Positions 1 through 8,258 of a stretch of DNA of 64,000 bases are shown here, piece after piece. Source of the stretch: Hoeflea ulvae (lineage in GTDB: Bacteria; Pseudomonadota; Alphaproteobacteria; Rhizobiales; Rhizobiaceae). Location: contig NZ_JAOVZQ010000001.1 of the NCBI RefSeq assembly GCF_026619435.1, positions 1,557,501 to 1,621,500 of the forward strand, read 5' to 3'. Position 1 is the stretch's first letter, and each line of letters begins with the position of its first letter. The notes under the pieces are model-generated. The model was not told where the DNA came from. It saw only the letters and a program-made list of their open reading frames with translations, and searched no databases. A program made the translations under genes and the position numbers.

Positions 1-1148
1 ATGCCCAGGCGCAGGAGCTTTCCTTCTTTCATTCCTTTGCCGGTCACGGCAACAAGCCGGCCATCACGCTGGCCCGGATGATCATGGACCGTGCGCCGGA
101 TCACATGGCCCGGGTCTATTTCGGCCTGTCCGGCTCGGATGCCAACGAAACCAATGTCAAGCTCGCCTGGCATTACAACATCCTGCGCGGCAAGCCGGAA
201 AAGCGGAAGATCATCAGCCGCTGGCGGGCCTATCACGGGTCAGGGATCGTTTCGGGGTCGATGACCGGGCTCAAGGCCTACCATGCCCGCTTTCACCTGC
301 CGCTGGACGGGTTCCTGCACGCGGACACGCCGCATTACCTGCGCCGCGAAGACGCTTCGATGACCGAGGCGGCGTTCACGGACAAACTGATTGCAGACCT
401 CGAAGCCTTGATCCTGGCGGAGGGACCCGAAACCATCGCAGCCTTCATCGGCGAGCCGGTGATGGGCACAGGCGGCATCCTGCCGCCGCCCGAGGGCTAC
501 TGGAAACGGGTGCAGGAGCTGCTCAACCGCCACGACATTCTGCTGATTTCAGATGAAGTCGTCACCGGGTTCGGCCGCACCGGCAGCATGTTCGGTGCGA
601 CCCATTATGGCCTCAAACCTGATTTCATGACCGTCGCCAAGGGATTGACCAGCGCCTATGCGCCGCTGTCGGGTTCGATCATTTCGCAGCGCGTGTTCGA
701 TGTGTTGATGCAGGGCTCGGATGATTTCGGTGCGCTGGCGCATGGATGGACATACTCGGCGCATCCGGTGAGCTGTGCTGCCGGAATTGCCACGCTCAAT
801 CTGGTCGATGAACTCGGCCTGCTGGAAAACGCATCCACCACCGGCCCCTATCTGCTTGCACAATTGCGGGATGCCGTCGGAAGCCACACCAATGTGGCGG
901 AGGTCCGTGGCGTTGGCCTGATGGCTGCCGTCGAGTTCATGGAAGATCCCGGCGCGCGCAAATGGTTCGAGCCTCCGATGAGCATCAGCGGCAAGATTTC
1001 CGCGGCCATGCAACGGCGCGGCGTTATTGCCCGGCCGATGCCGGAGGGCGACATCATCGGGTTCGCGCCGCCGCTGTGCATCACCCGCCAGGAGGTTGAC
1101 CGCGTGGTCGAGGCGCTGCGCGAGGCGGTGCAGGAAACCCTCGGCTGA
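1..1148 (+). CDS. Class III (PLP-dependent) aminotransferase, 3' part
   Basis: The reading frame is open from the left edge of the window, so the start codon lies upstream and only the last ~380 residues are present. The order of motifs is that of class III omega-aminotransferases: a [15 protein letters not shown] stretch, RAYHGS, the [13 protein letters not shown] segment carrying the PLP-interacting Asp, and the Schiff-base Lys in TVAKGLT. These enzymes move an amino group from an omega-amine or amino acid to pyruvate or 2-oxoglutarate in the cytoplasm. A succinate-semialdehyde-type dehydrogenase follows, so a transaminase/dehydrogenase pair degrading an omega-amino acid such as GABA or beta-alanine, or a polyamine product, is a reasonable inference. 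The substrate cannot be fixed from sequence alone. Confidence 0.9.
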   Translation, partial: AQAQELSFFHSFAGHGNKPAITLARMIMDRAPDHMARVYFGLSGSDANETNVKLAWHYNILRGKPEKRKIISRWRAYHGSGIVSGSMTGLKAYHARFHLPLDGFLHADTPHYLRREDASMTEAAFTDKLIADLEALILAEGPETIAAFIGEPVMGTGGILPPPEGYWKRVQELLNRHDILLISDEVVTGFGRTGSMFGATHYGLKPDFMTVAKGLTSAYAPLSGSIISQRVFDVLMQGSDDFGALAHGWTYSAHPVSCAAGIATLNLVDELGLLENASTTGPYLLAQLRDAVGSHTNVAEVRGVGLMAAVEFMEDPGARKWFEPPMSISGKISAAMQRRGVIARPMPEGDIIGFAPPLCITRQEVDRVVEALREAVQETLG

Positions 1149-1208
1149 TCCGGCCATTTGAAATGCTTTGGCCGGCACGGCCTCCAGAACCACGAAATGG
1201 AATGCAAC

Positions 1209-2654
1209 ATGTCGCACGCAAGCCTTGTCCGCCAGGAAAACCTCATCGCCGGAAGCTGGGTTTCCGCTGACTCGGGACGAACCATTGATGTCACCAATCC
1301 GGCCGATGGTTCGGTGATTGCAACGGTGCCCAATTGCGGCGCCGGGGAAACACGCCGCGCCATTGAAGCGGCCCATGCCGCTTTTCCGGCCTATGCCGCC
1401 CTGCCGCTCAACGAGCGTGTTGCACTGCTGCGCCGTCTGCACCAGCTGATCCTCGACAATCTCGAAGGCCTGGCGTCGCTGCTGACGGCGGAGCAGGGCA
1501 AGCCGCTGGCGGAATCACGCGCCGAGGTCGGCTCCTCGGCGGCCTATGTGCTCTGGTTTGCCGAAGAGGCCCGGCGCACCGATGGCTCCGTCATTCCAGC
1601 GCCGGTGCGAGGCCGCAAGCTGATGACCACACGCCATCCGGTCGGTGTCGTGGCCGCGATCACGCCGTGGAATTTCCCGTCTTCCATGCTGGCGCGGAAA
1701 ATCGGCCCGGCGCTCGCTGCCGGATGCACCGTGGTGGTCAAGCCGGCCAGTGCCACCCCGTTGTCAGGCCTTGCCTGGGGACATCTGGCCGAACTCGCCG
1801 GTTTCCCCTCCGGCGTGGTCAATGTGCTCACCGGTTCGGCGCGCGAGATCGGCGGCGAAATCACCGGCAACAAGCTGGTCCGCAAGATCACCTTTACCGG
1901 CTCGACCGAAATCGGCAAGCAGATCCTGCGCGAGGCCGCGGGCACGGTCAAACGCGTGTCGATGGAACTGGGCGGCAATGCGCCGTTCATCGTCTTTGAC
2001 GATGCCGATCTCGACCGTGCGGTCGAAGGCGCGCTGATCGCGAAATTCCGCAATGCCGGCCAGACCTGCATCTGCACCAACAGGCTCTACGTCCAGTCGG
2101 GCATCTATGACCGGTTCACGAAACGCTTTGCCGAGCGGGTTGCCGCGCTCAACGTCGCGCCCGGCAACGAGGATGGCGCCGAACAGGGGCCGATGATCGA
2201 TGAAGCGGCGCTGGCCAAGATGGAGGAGCTCGTCGGCGACGCCCTGTCCAAGGGTGCGAAGGTCGTCACCGGCGGCGACCGTCACGCCCGCGGCGGTCTG
2301 TTTTACGCCCCGACGGTGCTGTCGGATGCAAGCAGCGACATGCGTTTCACCCGCGAGGAAATCTTCGGGCCGGTTGCGCCTGTCTATCGTTTCGAGAGCG
2401 AAGACGAAGCAATCGCCGCTGCCAATGACACCGACTATGGCCTTGCGGCCTACGCCTATACCCAGGACCTGGCGCGGATGTTCCGCCTGCAGGACCAGCT
2501 CGAATATGGCCTGATCGGCATCAATGAAGTGCTGATCGTCAGCCCCGAGGCGCCCTTTGGCGGGCTGAAGGAATCCGGCCTGGGCAAGGAAGGCAGCTGG
2601 CAAGGCATCGACGATTATCTCGACACAAAATACACCTGCATCGGCGGGCTCTGA
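1209..2654 (+). CDS. gabD: NAD(P)-dependent aldehyde dehydrogenase, succinate-semialdehyde dehydrogenase type
   Basis: About 481 residues, the usual length for GabD-like enzymes. The protein shows the NPADGSVIATVP N-terminal region, the cofactor-domain segment AITPWNFPSSM, FTGSTEIGK, the general-base Glu in MELGGNAPFIV and the catalytic Cys in NAGQTCICTNRLYV. The C-terminal PFGGLKESGLGKEGS is typical of the succinate-semialdehyde group. An upstream ATG at 1158 is in frame but adds 17 atypical residues, so ATG 1209 (MSHASL) is preferred. It lies 60 bp after the aminotransferase, and the pair probably forms one operon that oxidises the aldehyde produced by transamination. GabD is the best name, though other semialdehydes are possible substrates. 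Confidence 0.85.
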   Translation: MSHASLVRQENLIAGSWVSADSGRTIDVTNPADGSVIATVPNCGAGETRRAIEAAHAAFPAYAALPLNERVALLRRLHQLILDNLEGLASLLTAEQGKPLAESRAEVGSSAAYVLWFAEEARRTDGSVIPAPVRGRKLMTTRHPVGVVAAITPWNFPSSMLARKIGPALAAGCTVVVKPASATPLSGLAWGHLAELAGFPSGVVNVLTGSAREIGGEITGNKLVRKITFTGSTEIGKQILREAAGTVKRVSMELGGNAPFIVFDDADLDRAVEGALIAKFRNAGQTCICTNRLYVQSGIYDRFTKRFAERVAALNVAPGNEDGAEQGPMIDEAALAKMEELVGDALSKGAKVVTGGDRHARGGLFYAPTVLSDASSDMRFTREEIFGPVAPVYRFESEDEAIAAANDTDYGLAAYAYTQDLARMFRLQDQLEYGLIGINEVLIVSPEAPFGGLKESGLGKEGSWQGIDDYLDTKYTCIGGL

Positions 2655-2662
2655 GCCGGCCT

Positions 2663-2686
2663 GGGGGCTGTGGTCACGCGGCCCCC
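2663..2686 (+). terminator. GC-rich hairpin after the aldehyde dehydrogenase gene
   Basis: GGGGGC (2663-2668) can pair with GCCCCC (2681-2686) around a 12-nt loop, followed by TCTT. It begins 9 bp past the stop codon, which fits an intrinsic terminator. The T run is weak. Confidence 0.4.
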
Positions 2687-2860
2687 TCTTCGGCAAGGTA
2701 ATGTCCTGTTCTGCGGCTCTCCAAAGGCTAGCGCTCCTGCACCGCACGGCTCTCAGGGCTGACCAAGGTCGGTAGTGCGGCCAAAAAACCGTGTGCTACA
2801 TTGGCCTGTGTCAATGGCAGCGCCGCTGCGAGAACCCTTGGACAGAGCGAGTCGAGCAGC

Positions 2861-3931
2861 ATGGCAGGCGCCGGAAAATCCATCTCCCTCGTGTCTGCCG
2901 ATCCCGCCGGCCCGACCCCGCACGACGGCATGAACGATATGCCGCGGCTTGGCGGCGAGATTTCGCCGCGCCGGCTGCAGATCTTTTGGGCGGTGGCGCA
3001 TGTCGGCTCGATGACCAAGGCGGCCAAGATGCTCGGGGTCACCCAGCCGTCCCTGTCACAGCAGTTGAGCAGTCTCGAGGCAAGCGTCGGCTATCCGCTG
3101 TTTGAGCGCCGGTCCAACGCCATGCACCTGACCGAACTGGGCATCACCTTGTTGCCCAAGGCCGAGCATGTGCTGCGCAGCCTGCAGGAACTGGAAGACG
3201 AAGTCGCCCAGGGCAGCGGCGCACCGCGCCACACGGTGCGCATCGCCGGCGCCACGTCTGCAATGCGCACCATCGTTCCGCCGGCGCTGCTGGCGATCGG
3301 GCGCAGCCTGCCCAATCTGGACTTCGACCTGCATGAGGGCTCGCCGGGCGAAGCGCTCGATCTTCTCTATGCCAGGCGCGTCAATCTCGGCATTCTGGCA
3401 GCAGCGGCGGCGATGGAACTGAGCGCCGGCTTCCAGCAGACCACCATCCATGAGGACCCCTATGTGCTCATCGTGCCTGACGAGATCGACCTCGGCGATG
3501 TCGGCGATCCGGTCCGTGAACTGTCGCCGGGAAACCTGCACCTGCTCAACAGCACCGTGCAATTCGTCTACGGGACCCAGCACACGCGGCTGATCCAGGA
3601 CTGGTATGATGCCGTGTTGCCAAACAACCGCGTCACCGCCCGCGCCCGCAGTTTCGAGCTCGCGATCGAAATGGTCCGGCACCGGCTCGGGGTCTGTGTC
3701 GCCCCGGCCCTGTCAGTTGCCGGAAACGGCGGCAGCAAGGGGCTGCGGGTCTATCACACCGGGCTTGAAGCGCGGCGGGTGGCAGCGATCTACCCTTCGC
3801 AATACCGTCGCCAGGAGCCCTATGCGCAGTTGATCGACCAGCTTGAAAGTGCTGGCAGCCGGATCGAATTGCCGGCATGCGAGCCGATACCGCCCTTCGT
3901 CGCCGCAGTCACCGGCCACCGGCGGACATAG
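2861..3931 (+). CDS. LysR-family transcriptional regulator
   Basis: The N-terminal winged helix-turn-helix is clear: RRLQIFWAVAHVGSMTKAAK, then VTQPSLSQQLSSLE and YPLFERR. It is followed by a periplasmic-binding-protein-like effector domain. ATG 2861 (MAGAGKS) is a plausible start and leaves about 30 residues before the HTH, longer than usual; ATG 2930 or 2939 would give a more typical N terminus. It lies downstream of the aminotransferase/dehydrogenase pair on the same strand and may control it, or the pqq genes that follow. LysR proteins bind a small metabolite and usually activate a neighbouring promoter. The ligand is unknown. Confidence 0.85.
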   Translation: MAGAGKSISLVSADPAGPTPHDGMNDMPRLGGEISPRRLQIFWAVAHVGSMTKAAKMLGVTQPSLSQQLSSLEASVGYPLFERRSNAMHLTELGITLLPKAEHVLRSLQELEDEVAQGSGAPRHTVRIAGATSAMRTIVPPALLAIGRSLPNLDFDLHEGSPGEALDLLYARRVNLGILAAAAAMELSAGFQQTTIHEDPYVLIVPDEIDLGDVGDPVRELSPGNLHLLNSTVQFVYGTQHTRLIQDWYDAVLPNNRVTARARSFELAIEMVRHRLGVCVAPALSVAGNGGSKGLRVYHTGLEARRVAAIYPSQYRRQEPYAQLIDQLESAGSRIELPACEPIPPFVAAVTGHRRT

Positions 3932-3989
3932 GCGCGGGTTATGGCAGCTATAGATTGTCGCGCCTTCGTCATCCTGATTAGCTGATCAG

Positions 3990-4005
3990 GCAGGATTACT
4001 CCTGC
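3990..4005. promoter_or_regulatory. Hairpin in the pqqA leader
   Basis: GCAGGA (3990-3995) and TCCTGC (4000-4005) form a perfect 6-bp inverted repeat about 50 bp before pqqA. It could end transcription from the LysR gene or be an operator/leader structure for the pqq operon. The pqq promoter is expected in the 3932-4040 interval, but I cannot place -35/-10 boxes with confidence. Confidence 0.3.
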
Positions 4006-4053
4006 AGACCAGATCCGTCCCAAACGGGCGGACTATATCCGGAGGAAAATGCA

Positions 4054-4134
4054 ATGGCTTGGAAAACACCGAAAGTTGCCGAAGTTCAGGTTGGCATGGA
4101 AATCAACATGTACGCCTGCGCAAAGCAGAAGTGA
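4054..4134 (+). CDS. pqqA: PQQ precursor peptide PqqA
   Basis: A 26-codon gene starting MAWKTPKVAEVQVGMEINMY, immediately upstream of pqqB. The Glu16 and Tyr20 that are cross-linked to become PQQ are present in the EINMY context (E-x3-Y), and the tail is ACAKQK. GGAGG at 4041-4045 is a strong ribosome binding site with suitable spacing. An ATG at 4049 is in another frame and is not the start. The peptide is bound by PqqD, cross-linked by PqqE, trimmed by proteases, and its product processed by PqqB and PqqC. Confidence 0.97.
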   Translation: MAWKTPKVAEVQVGMEINMYACAKQK

Positions 4135-4164
4135 TCTGTTGCCTGCTGCGGGAGGCCGGACACG

Positions 4165-5091
4165 ATGCTGCGCATCATAGTTTTGGGGTCCGCAGCAGGC
4201 GGCGGAATACCTCAGTGGAACTGCAACTGCGTGACCTGCCGGGTCGCGCGTGATGCACCGGACATGCACAGCGGACAGGTTTCGCTGGCCGTCTCGGCCG
4301 ATGACGGACGCCACTGGTTCCTGATCAATGCCTCGCCGGACTTGCGTCAGCAAGTGCTTGCGACACAGCAATTGGCGCCATCAGTCGGACATGTCCGCCA
4401 CACTCCGATTGCTGGGGTGATCCTGACCAATGGCGAGGTCGATGCGGTGGCGGGATTGCTGTCGATGCGCGAAGGCTCGCCCTTTGCCATCCACGCCAAT
4501 GCCCGGGTGCTGGACATTCTCGCTGCCAACCCGATCTTCAATGTTCTCAACCCCGAGCGGGTCAAGCGGCTGCCAATGCCGCTGGACGAGCCTTTTGAGC
4601 CCGTCTTGCCGGACGGGACCGGCTCGGGGCTCGAGGTGACGGCTTTCGAGGTTCCGGGCAAGGTGGCCTGGTATCTCGAACGGGACGCCAGCATTCCGCG
4701 CTACACACCCGGCGACACCGTCGGGCTGACGCTGCGGGCCCGCACCGGCGGCCCGGAAGTGCATGTTCTGACAGCCTGCGCAGGGGTGACGCCCGATCTG
4801 GCTAAGCGGCTGCGCGGTTCGGCGCTGGTGTTTTTCGACGGCACGTTGTGGCGTGACGACGAGATGATCGAGGCGGGGCTGGCGCAAAAGACCGGGCAAA
4901 GCATGGGGCATCTGTCGATGTCGGGTCCCGACGGGACCATTGCCTTGCTCGAGCCGCTGGCGATTGACCGCAAGGTCTTTGTTCACATCAACAATTCCAA
5001 CCCGGCGCTGCTGCCGGGTTCACCCGAGCGGCAGGCGGTCGAGGCCGCCGGTTGGATCATGCCCGAATTGGGCCAGGAGTTCGCGACGTGA
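4165..5091 (+). CDS. pqqB: PQQ biosynthesis protein PqqB (metallo-beta-lactamase fold)
   Basis: 308 residues, matching PqqB. The N terminus MLRIIVLGSAAGGGIPQWNC with the CNCVTC cysteine cluster is diagnostic. Metallo-beta-lactamase-like elements follow, including TPIAGVILTNGEVDAVAGLL and a C-terminal HINNSNPAL. PqqB is a cytoplasmic member of the fold that in work on other species hydroxylates the tyrosine part of the cross-linked precursor. The gene sits 30 bp after pqqA, and its stop overlaps the GTG start of pqqC (GTGA). Confidence 0.96.
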   Translation: MLRIIVLGSAAGGGIPQWNCNCVTCRVARDAPDMHSGQVSLAVSADDGRHWFLINASPDLRQQVLATQQLAPSVGHVRHTPIAGVILTNGEVDAVAGLLSMREGSPFAIHANARVLDILAANPIFNVLNPERVKRLPMPLDEPFEPVLPDGTGSGLEVTAFEVPGKVAWYLERDASIPRYTPGDTVGLTLRARTGGPEVHVLTACAGVTPDLAKRLRGSALVFFDGTLWRDDEMIEAGLAQKTGQSMGHLSMSGPDGTIALLEPLAIDRKVFVHINNSNPALLPGSPERQAVEAAGWIMPELGQEFAT

Positions 5092-5852
5092 CCGCTCAAA
5101 CCGCCATCCCGACCGAGCCGAACGAACCCCTGGACAGCCCCGAGGCGCTGGAGCGCCGGCTGCGCTGGATCGGCGCCACCCGCTATCATTCGCTGCACCC
5201 GTTTCACAAGCTGTTGCACGGCGGCAAGCTGAACAAGGGCCAGGTTCAGGCCTGGGCGCTGAACCGCTATTATTACCAGAGCACTATCCCGCTCAAGGAT
5301 GCGGTGGTGCTGAGCCGGTTTCGCGATCGGCAGATACGGCTCGAATGGCGGCACCGGATCGAGGACCATGACGGTTCGTTTGACAGCGAAGGCGGGATCG
5401 AACGCTGGCTGCAACTGACCGACGGTCTGGGACTGGACCGGGCTTACGTTGAATCGACGGATGGCATTCTGGCGGCAACACGGTTCGCGGTCGACGCCTA
5501 TGTGCATTTCGTTCGCGACAAGACTCCGCTCGAGGCCGTTGCTTCGTCGCTGACCGAGCTGTTCGCGCCAAACCTGCATGAAGAGCGGATCGCCGGCATG
5601 TTGCAGCATTACGACTTCATCAGCCCGGCGGTGATGACCTATTTCAAGCGGCGTCTGGATCAGGCGCCGCGCGATGCCGAGTTCGCGCTAAATTATGTCA
5701 TGGAACATGCCCGGACCCCGGCCGAACGCCAGGCGGTGTGCGGCGCGCTGACCTTCAAGACCGACTGTCTCTGGGTCCAGCAGGACGCGCTTTACCATGC
5801 CTATGTCACCGGCATGATCCCGGCGGGCGCCTTCCGGCCCGAGGCGGCGTGA
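5088..5852 (+). CDS. pqqC: Pyrroloquinoline-quinone synthase PqqC
   Basis: 254 residues with PqqC hallmarks: RYHSLHPFHKLLHGGKLNKG, the RYYYQSTIPLKDAV helix lining the active site, RIEDHDG and HYDFISP. PqqC is the cofactorless oxidase that closes the ring and performs the final oxidation to PQQ in the cytoplasm. The GTG at 5088 overlaps the pqqB stop (GTGA) and is preceded by CAGGAG, so it is chosen over an in-frame ATG at 5052 that lies inside pqqB. It overlaps pqqD by 1 nt (TGATG). Confidence 0.96.
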   Translation: MTAQTAIPTEPNEPLDSPEALERRLRWIGATRYHSLHPFHKLLHGGKLNKGQVQAWALNRYYYQSTIPLKDAVVLSRFRDRQIRLEWRHRIEDHDGSFDSEGGIERWLQLTDGLGLDRAYVESTDGILAATRFAVDAYVHFVRDKTPLEAVASSLTELFAPNLHEERIAGMLQHYDFISPAVMTYFKRRLDQAPRDAEFALNYVMEHARTPAERQAVCGALTFKTDCLWVQQDALYHAYVTGMIPAGAFRPEAA

Positions 5853-6169
5853 TGAATGCCGGCGTCCGCCCTGTCCGACCCATCATCACCGCGCAGTCGG
5901 TGCCGTTTCTGCCGCGCCATGTGATCCTGCGCCACGACAAGCTGCGGGCGCGCTGGCTGATCCTGGTGCCCGAGCGGGTGCTGGTGCCCGAAGACACGGC
6001 AGTCGCTGTGCTGCAACTCGTCGACGGACAGCGCAGTGTCGCCGACATCGCCGCGGAACTCGCCGCTGCTTACACTGCCCCGGTCGATCTGATCCTGGCT
6101 GACAGCATCGCGCTGTTGCAGGACCTGGCCGACAAGGGCTTCATGGCAACCGTATCGGAGCGCACATGA
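5852..6169 (+). CDS. pqqD: PQQ biosynthesis peptide chaperone PqqD
   Basis: 105 residues starting at the ATG that overlaps the pqqC stop. The PqqD core is visible: FLPRHVILRHDKLRARWLIL, VPERV, then the LQLVDGQRSVADIAAELAA helix region. PqqD is a RiPP recognition element that binds PqqA and presents it to PqqE. Its stop overlaps the pqqE start (ATGA), which fits the tight PqqD-PqqE partnership. Confidence 0.95.
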   Translation: MNAGVRPVRPIITAQSVPFLPRHVILRHDKLRARWLILVPERVLVPEDTAVAVLQLVDGQRSVADIAAELAAAYTAPVDLILADSIALLQDLADKGFMATVSERT

Positions 6170-7356
6170 CTGAGGTTTCCCTTCCCCCGGACGATGGCGA
6201 TCCACCCGACGACGATTTCCAGCTGATCAACAAGGCCGGCGACGCCGAGCGCCATGACCATGGCATCCCGCTGGCGGTTCTGGCCGAACTGACCCATCGA
6301 TGCCCGCTGCAATGTCCCTATTGCTCGAACCCGCTGGAACTCGAAAGTGCTTCCAACGAGCTCGGCACCGCGGATTGGCTGCGGGTGATCGAGGAGCTGG
6401 CCGAGATCGGCGTGCTGCAGATCCATTTTTCCGGCGGCGAGCCGACGGTGCGCAAGGATTTGGTGCAACTGGTGGCAAAGGCCACCGAGTGCGGACTCTA
6501 TTCGAACCTCATCACCTCGGCTGTCATGCTCGACCGCGCCAAGCTGGCGGCATTGGCCGAGGCCGGGCTGAAACACGTGCAGATCAGCTTTCAGGGCGCC
6601 GAGTCCGGTGTCGCCGATCGGGTTGGCGGCTTCCGCAATGGCCATGCCAAGAAGCTGGCGGTGGCCGGATGGACCCGCGAACTGGATCTGCCGCTCACCG
6701 TCAATGCGGTGATGCACCGGCAAAACCTGCACCAGCTGCCAGACATCATCGAGATGGCCTATGAACTCGGCGCAGCAAGGATCGAGGTTGCCAATGTCCA
6801 GTATTACGGCTGGGCGCTAAAAAACCGCCAATCGCTGATGCCCAGTCCCGGGCAGGTCGACGACTGCGTGCGCGTGGTCGAGGAAGCCCGGGCGCGCCTT
6901 GAGGGTCAAATGGAGATCGATTTCGTCATTCCCGATTATTATGCACTGCGCCCGAAACAATGCATGGGCGGCTGGGGGCGGCAGTTCTTCAACATCTCGC
7001 CCGCCGGCAAGGTGCTGCCATGCCACGCCGCCGAAACCATCACCGATCTGCGTTTTGACTCTGTTCGTGACCATTCGCTGGCCTGGATCTGGGAGCATTC
7101 GCCGGCGTTCAACACCTATCGCGGCACCGGATGGATGCCCGATCCGTGCAAGAGTTGCGAATTCAAGGAAGTCGATTTCGGCGGTTGCCGCTGCCAGGCC
7201 TATGCGCTGACCGGCAATGCCGGAAACACCGACCCGGCTTGCGCCAAGTCGCCGCTGCACGCCGATATCTTTGCGCTCGCCGAAGCCGAATCTCTCGGCG
7301 ATCAGAACCGGTTCGTGTACCGCAATTTCTCCGGCGGGCTCGAAGAAGTCGAATGA
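6166..7356 (+). CDS. pqqE: Radical SAM PqqA peptide cyclase PqqE
   Basis: 396 residues. The radical SAM cluster motif CX3CX2C is in HRCPLQCPYCSN (Cys46, Cys50, Cys53), followed by HFSGGEPTVRKDL. A SPASM-type C-terminal domain holds further cysteines (QCMGGWGRQFF, LPCHAAE, DPCKSCEF, GGCRCQAYALTGN) for auxiliary Fe-S clusters. The enzyme makes the Glu-Tyr carbon-carbon bond in PqqA. About 30 acidic N-terminal residues precede the core, a small lineage-specific extension. It overlaps pqqD and the next gene by 4 nt each. Confidence 0.96.
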   Translation: MTEVSLPPDDGDPPDDDFQLINKAGDAERHDHGIPLAVLAELTHRCPLQCPYCSNPLELESASNELGTADWLRVIEELAEIGVLQIHFSGGEPTVRKDLVQLVAKATECGLYSNLITSAVMLDRAKLAALAEAGLKHVQISFQGAESGVADRVGGFRNGHAKKLAVAGWTRELDLPLTVNAVMHRQNLHQLPDIIEMAYELGAARIEVANVQYYGWALKNRQSLMPSPGQVDDCVRVVEEARARLEGQMEIDFVIPDYYALRPKQCMGGWGRQFFNISPAGKVLPCHAAETITDLRFDSVRDHSLAWIWEHSPAFNTYRGTGWMPDPCKSCEFKEVDFGGCRCQAYALTGNAGNTDPACAKSPLHADIFALAEAESLGDQNRFVYRNFSGGLEEVE

Positions 7357-8258
7357 CCAGTGACGGCTTCCATCTGGACGTCGGCGACGGTCACGCGATC
7401 TGGGTTGCGCCCTGGGGCAATCCGGACGGGGTGCCGGTGGTGTTTTTGCATGGCGGACCGGGCAGCGGCTGCGCGCCCTCGGCCCGTGGGCTGTTTGATG
7501 CCGCGCGATGCCGGGTGATCTTCATCGATCAGCGTGGCGCCGGGCGAAGCCTGCCCGCCCGCGCCCGCCATGCCAATACGACACAGCATCTGATCGAAGA
7601 TATCGAACGCGTGCGCCAGTATCTCAAGATCGAGCGCTGGCTGGTTGTCGGCGGATCCTGGGGGGCGACGCTGGGCCTTGCCTATGCGCAGGCGCACCCG
7701 TCCCGGGTGACCGGGCTGGGGCTGCGGGCGGTGTTTCTGGGAACCAGGGCCGAGCTTGTCTGGGCGCTCGATACGGCCCTTGCAGCGTTTCATCCCGCGC
7801 TTCATCAGGCGCTCTACGCACCGCTGACCGAAGACGAACGCCGCGCGCCGCTGACCGCCATCTGGCAGCGGATTCTCGATCCCGATCCGGCGGTGCATAC
7901 CGCCACGGTCCGCGCATTCTATCGGGCGGAACGGGCCTTGTCGGAATTGCATCCGGCTCAGCCGGGTCCCGACACGGATCATCTGCCGGCCAGCCCGTTC
8001 CTCGAAGCGCATTACTTCCTCAATGACTGCTTCCTGCCGCCCGATTCGCTCTTGCAAAGCGCGGCAAGTCTCGCGGGTATCCCCGGCATTCTGGTGCAAG
8101 CAAGGCTGGATCTGCTCTGTCCACCTGTGATGTCACATCGGCTGGCAGCGCTCTGGCCGGATTCAGAAATCCGGATGGTCGAGGCCGCAGGCCATTCCGT
8201 CGGGCACGAGCAGGTCTTCGCCGCCCTGCGTCAGGCGGTTTCGGACCTGACCGCCTGA
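7353..8258 (+). CDS. Alpha/beta hydrolase, proline iminopeptidase-like
   Basis: 301 residues from the ATG overlapping the pqqE stop (ATGA). The proline iminopeptidase signature is clear: FLHGGPGSGCAPS oxyanion segment, FIDQRGAGRS, nucleophile Ser in VVGGSWGATLGLAYAQAHP, a likely catalytic Asp in ARLDLLCPP and His in EAAGHSVGHE. S33 peptidases remove N-terminal proline. Several PQQ operons carry such a gene at this place (called pqqM in some Pseudomonas), so a role in trimming or recycling PqqA-derived peptide is plausible but not proven. It is convergent with, and overlaps by 28 bp, the M16 peptidase frame on the other strand. Confidence 0.85.
   Translation: MTSDGFHLDVGDGHAIWVAPWGNPDGVPVVFLHGGPGSGCAPSARGLFDAARCRVIFIDQRGAGRSLPARARHANTTQHLIEDIERVRQYLKIERWLVVGGSWGATLGLAYAQAHPSRVTGLGLRAVFLGTRAELVWALDTALAAFHPALHQALYAPLTEDERRAPLTAIWQRILDPDPAVHTATVRAFYRAERALSELHPAQPGPDTDHLPASPFLEAHYFLNDCFLPPDSLLQSAASLAGIPGILVQARLDLLCPPVMSHRLAALWPDSEIRMVEAAGHSVGHEQVFAALRQAVSDLTA

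Noticed and set aside
549..1442. Long minus-strand open frame opposite the aminotransferase gene
   Set aside because: It is the antisense of two clear enzymes, has no recognisable domain and is typical of GC-rich codon structure.
7131..7352. Upstream extension of the proline-iminopeptidase-like gene into pqqE
   Set aside because: The 74 extra residues are out-of-frame pqqE sequence; the ATG overlapping the pqqE stop gives the normal protein.
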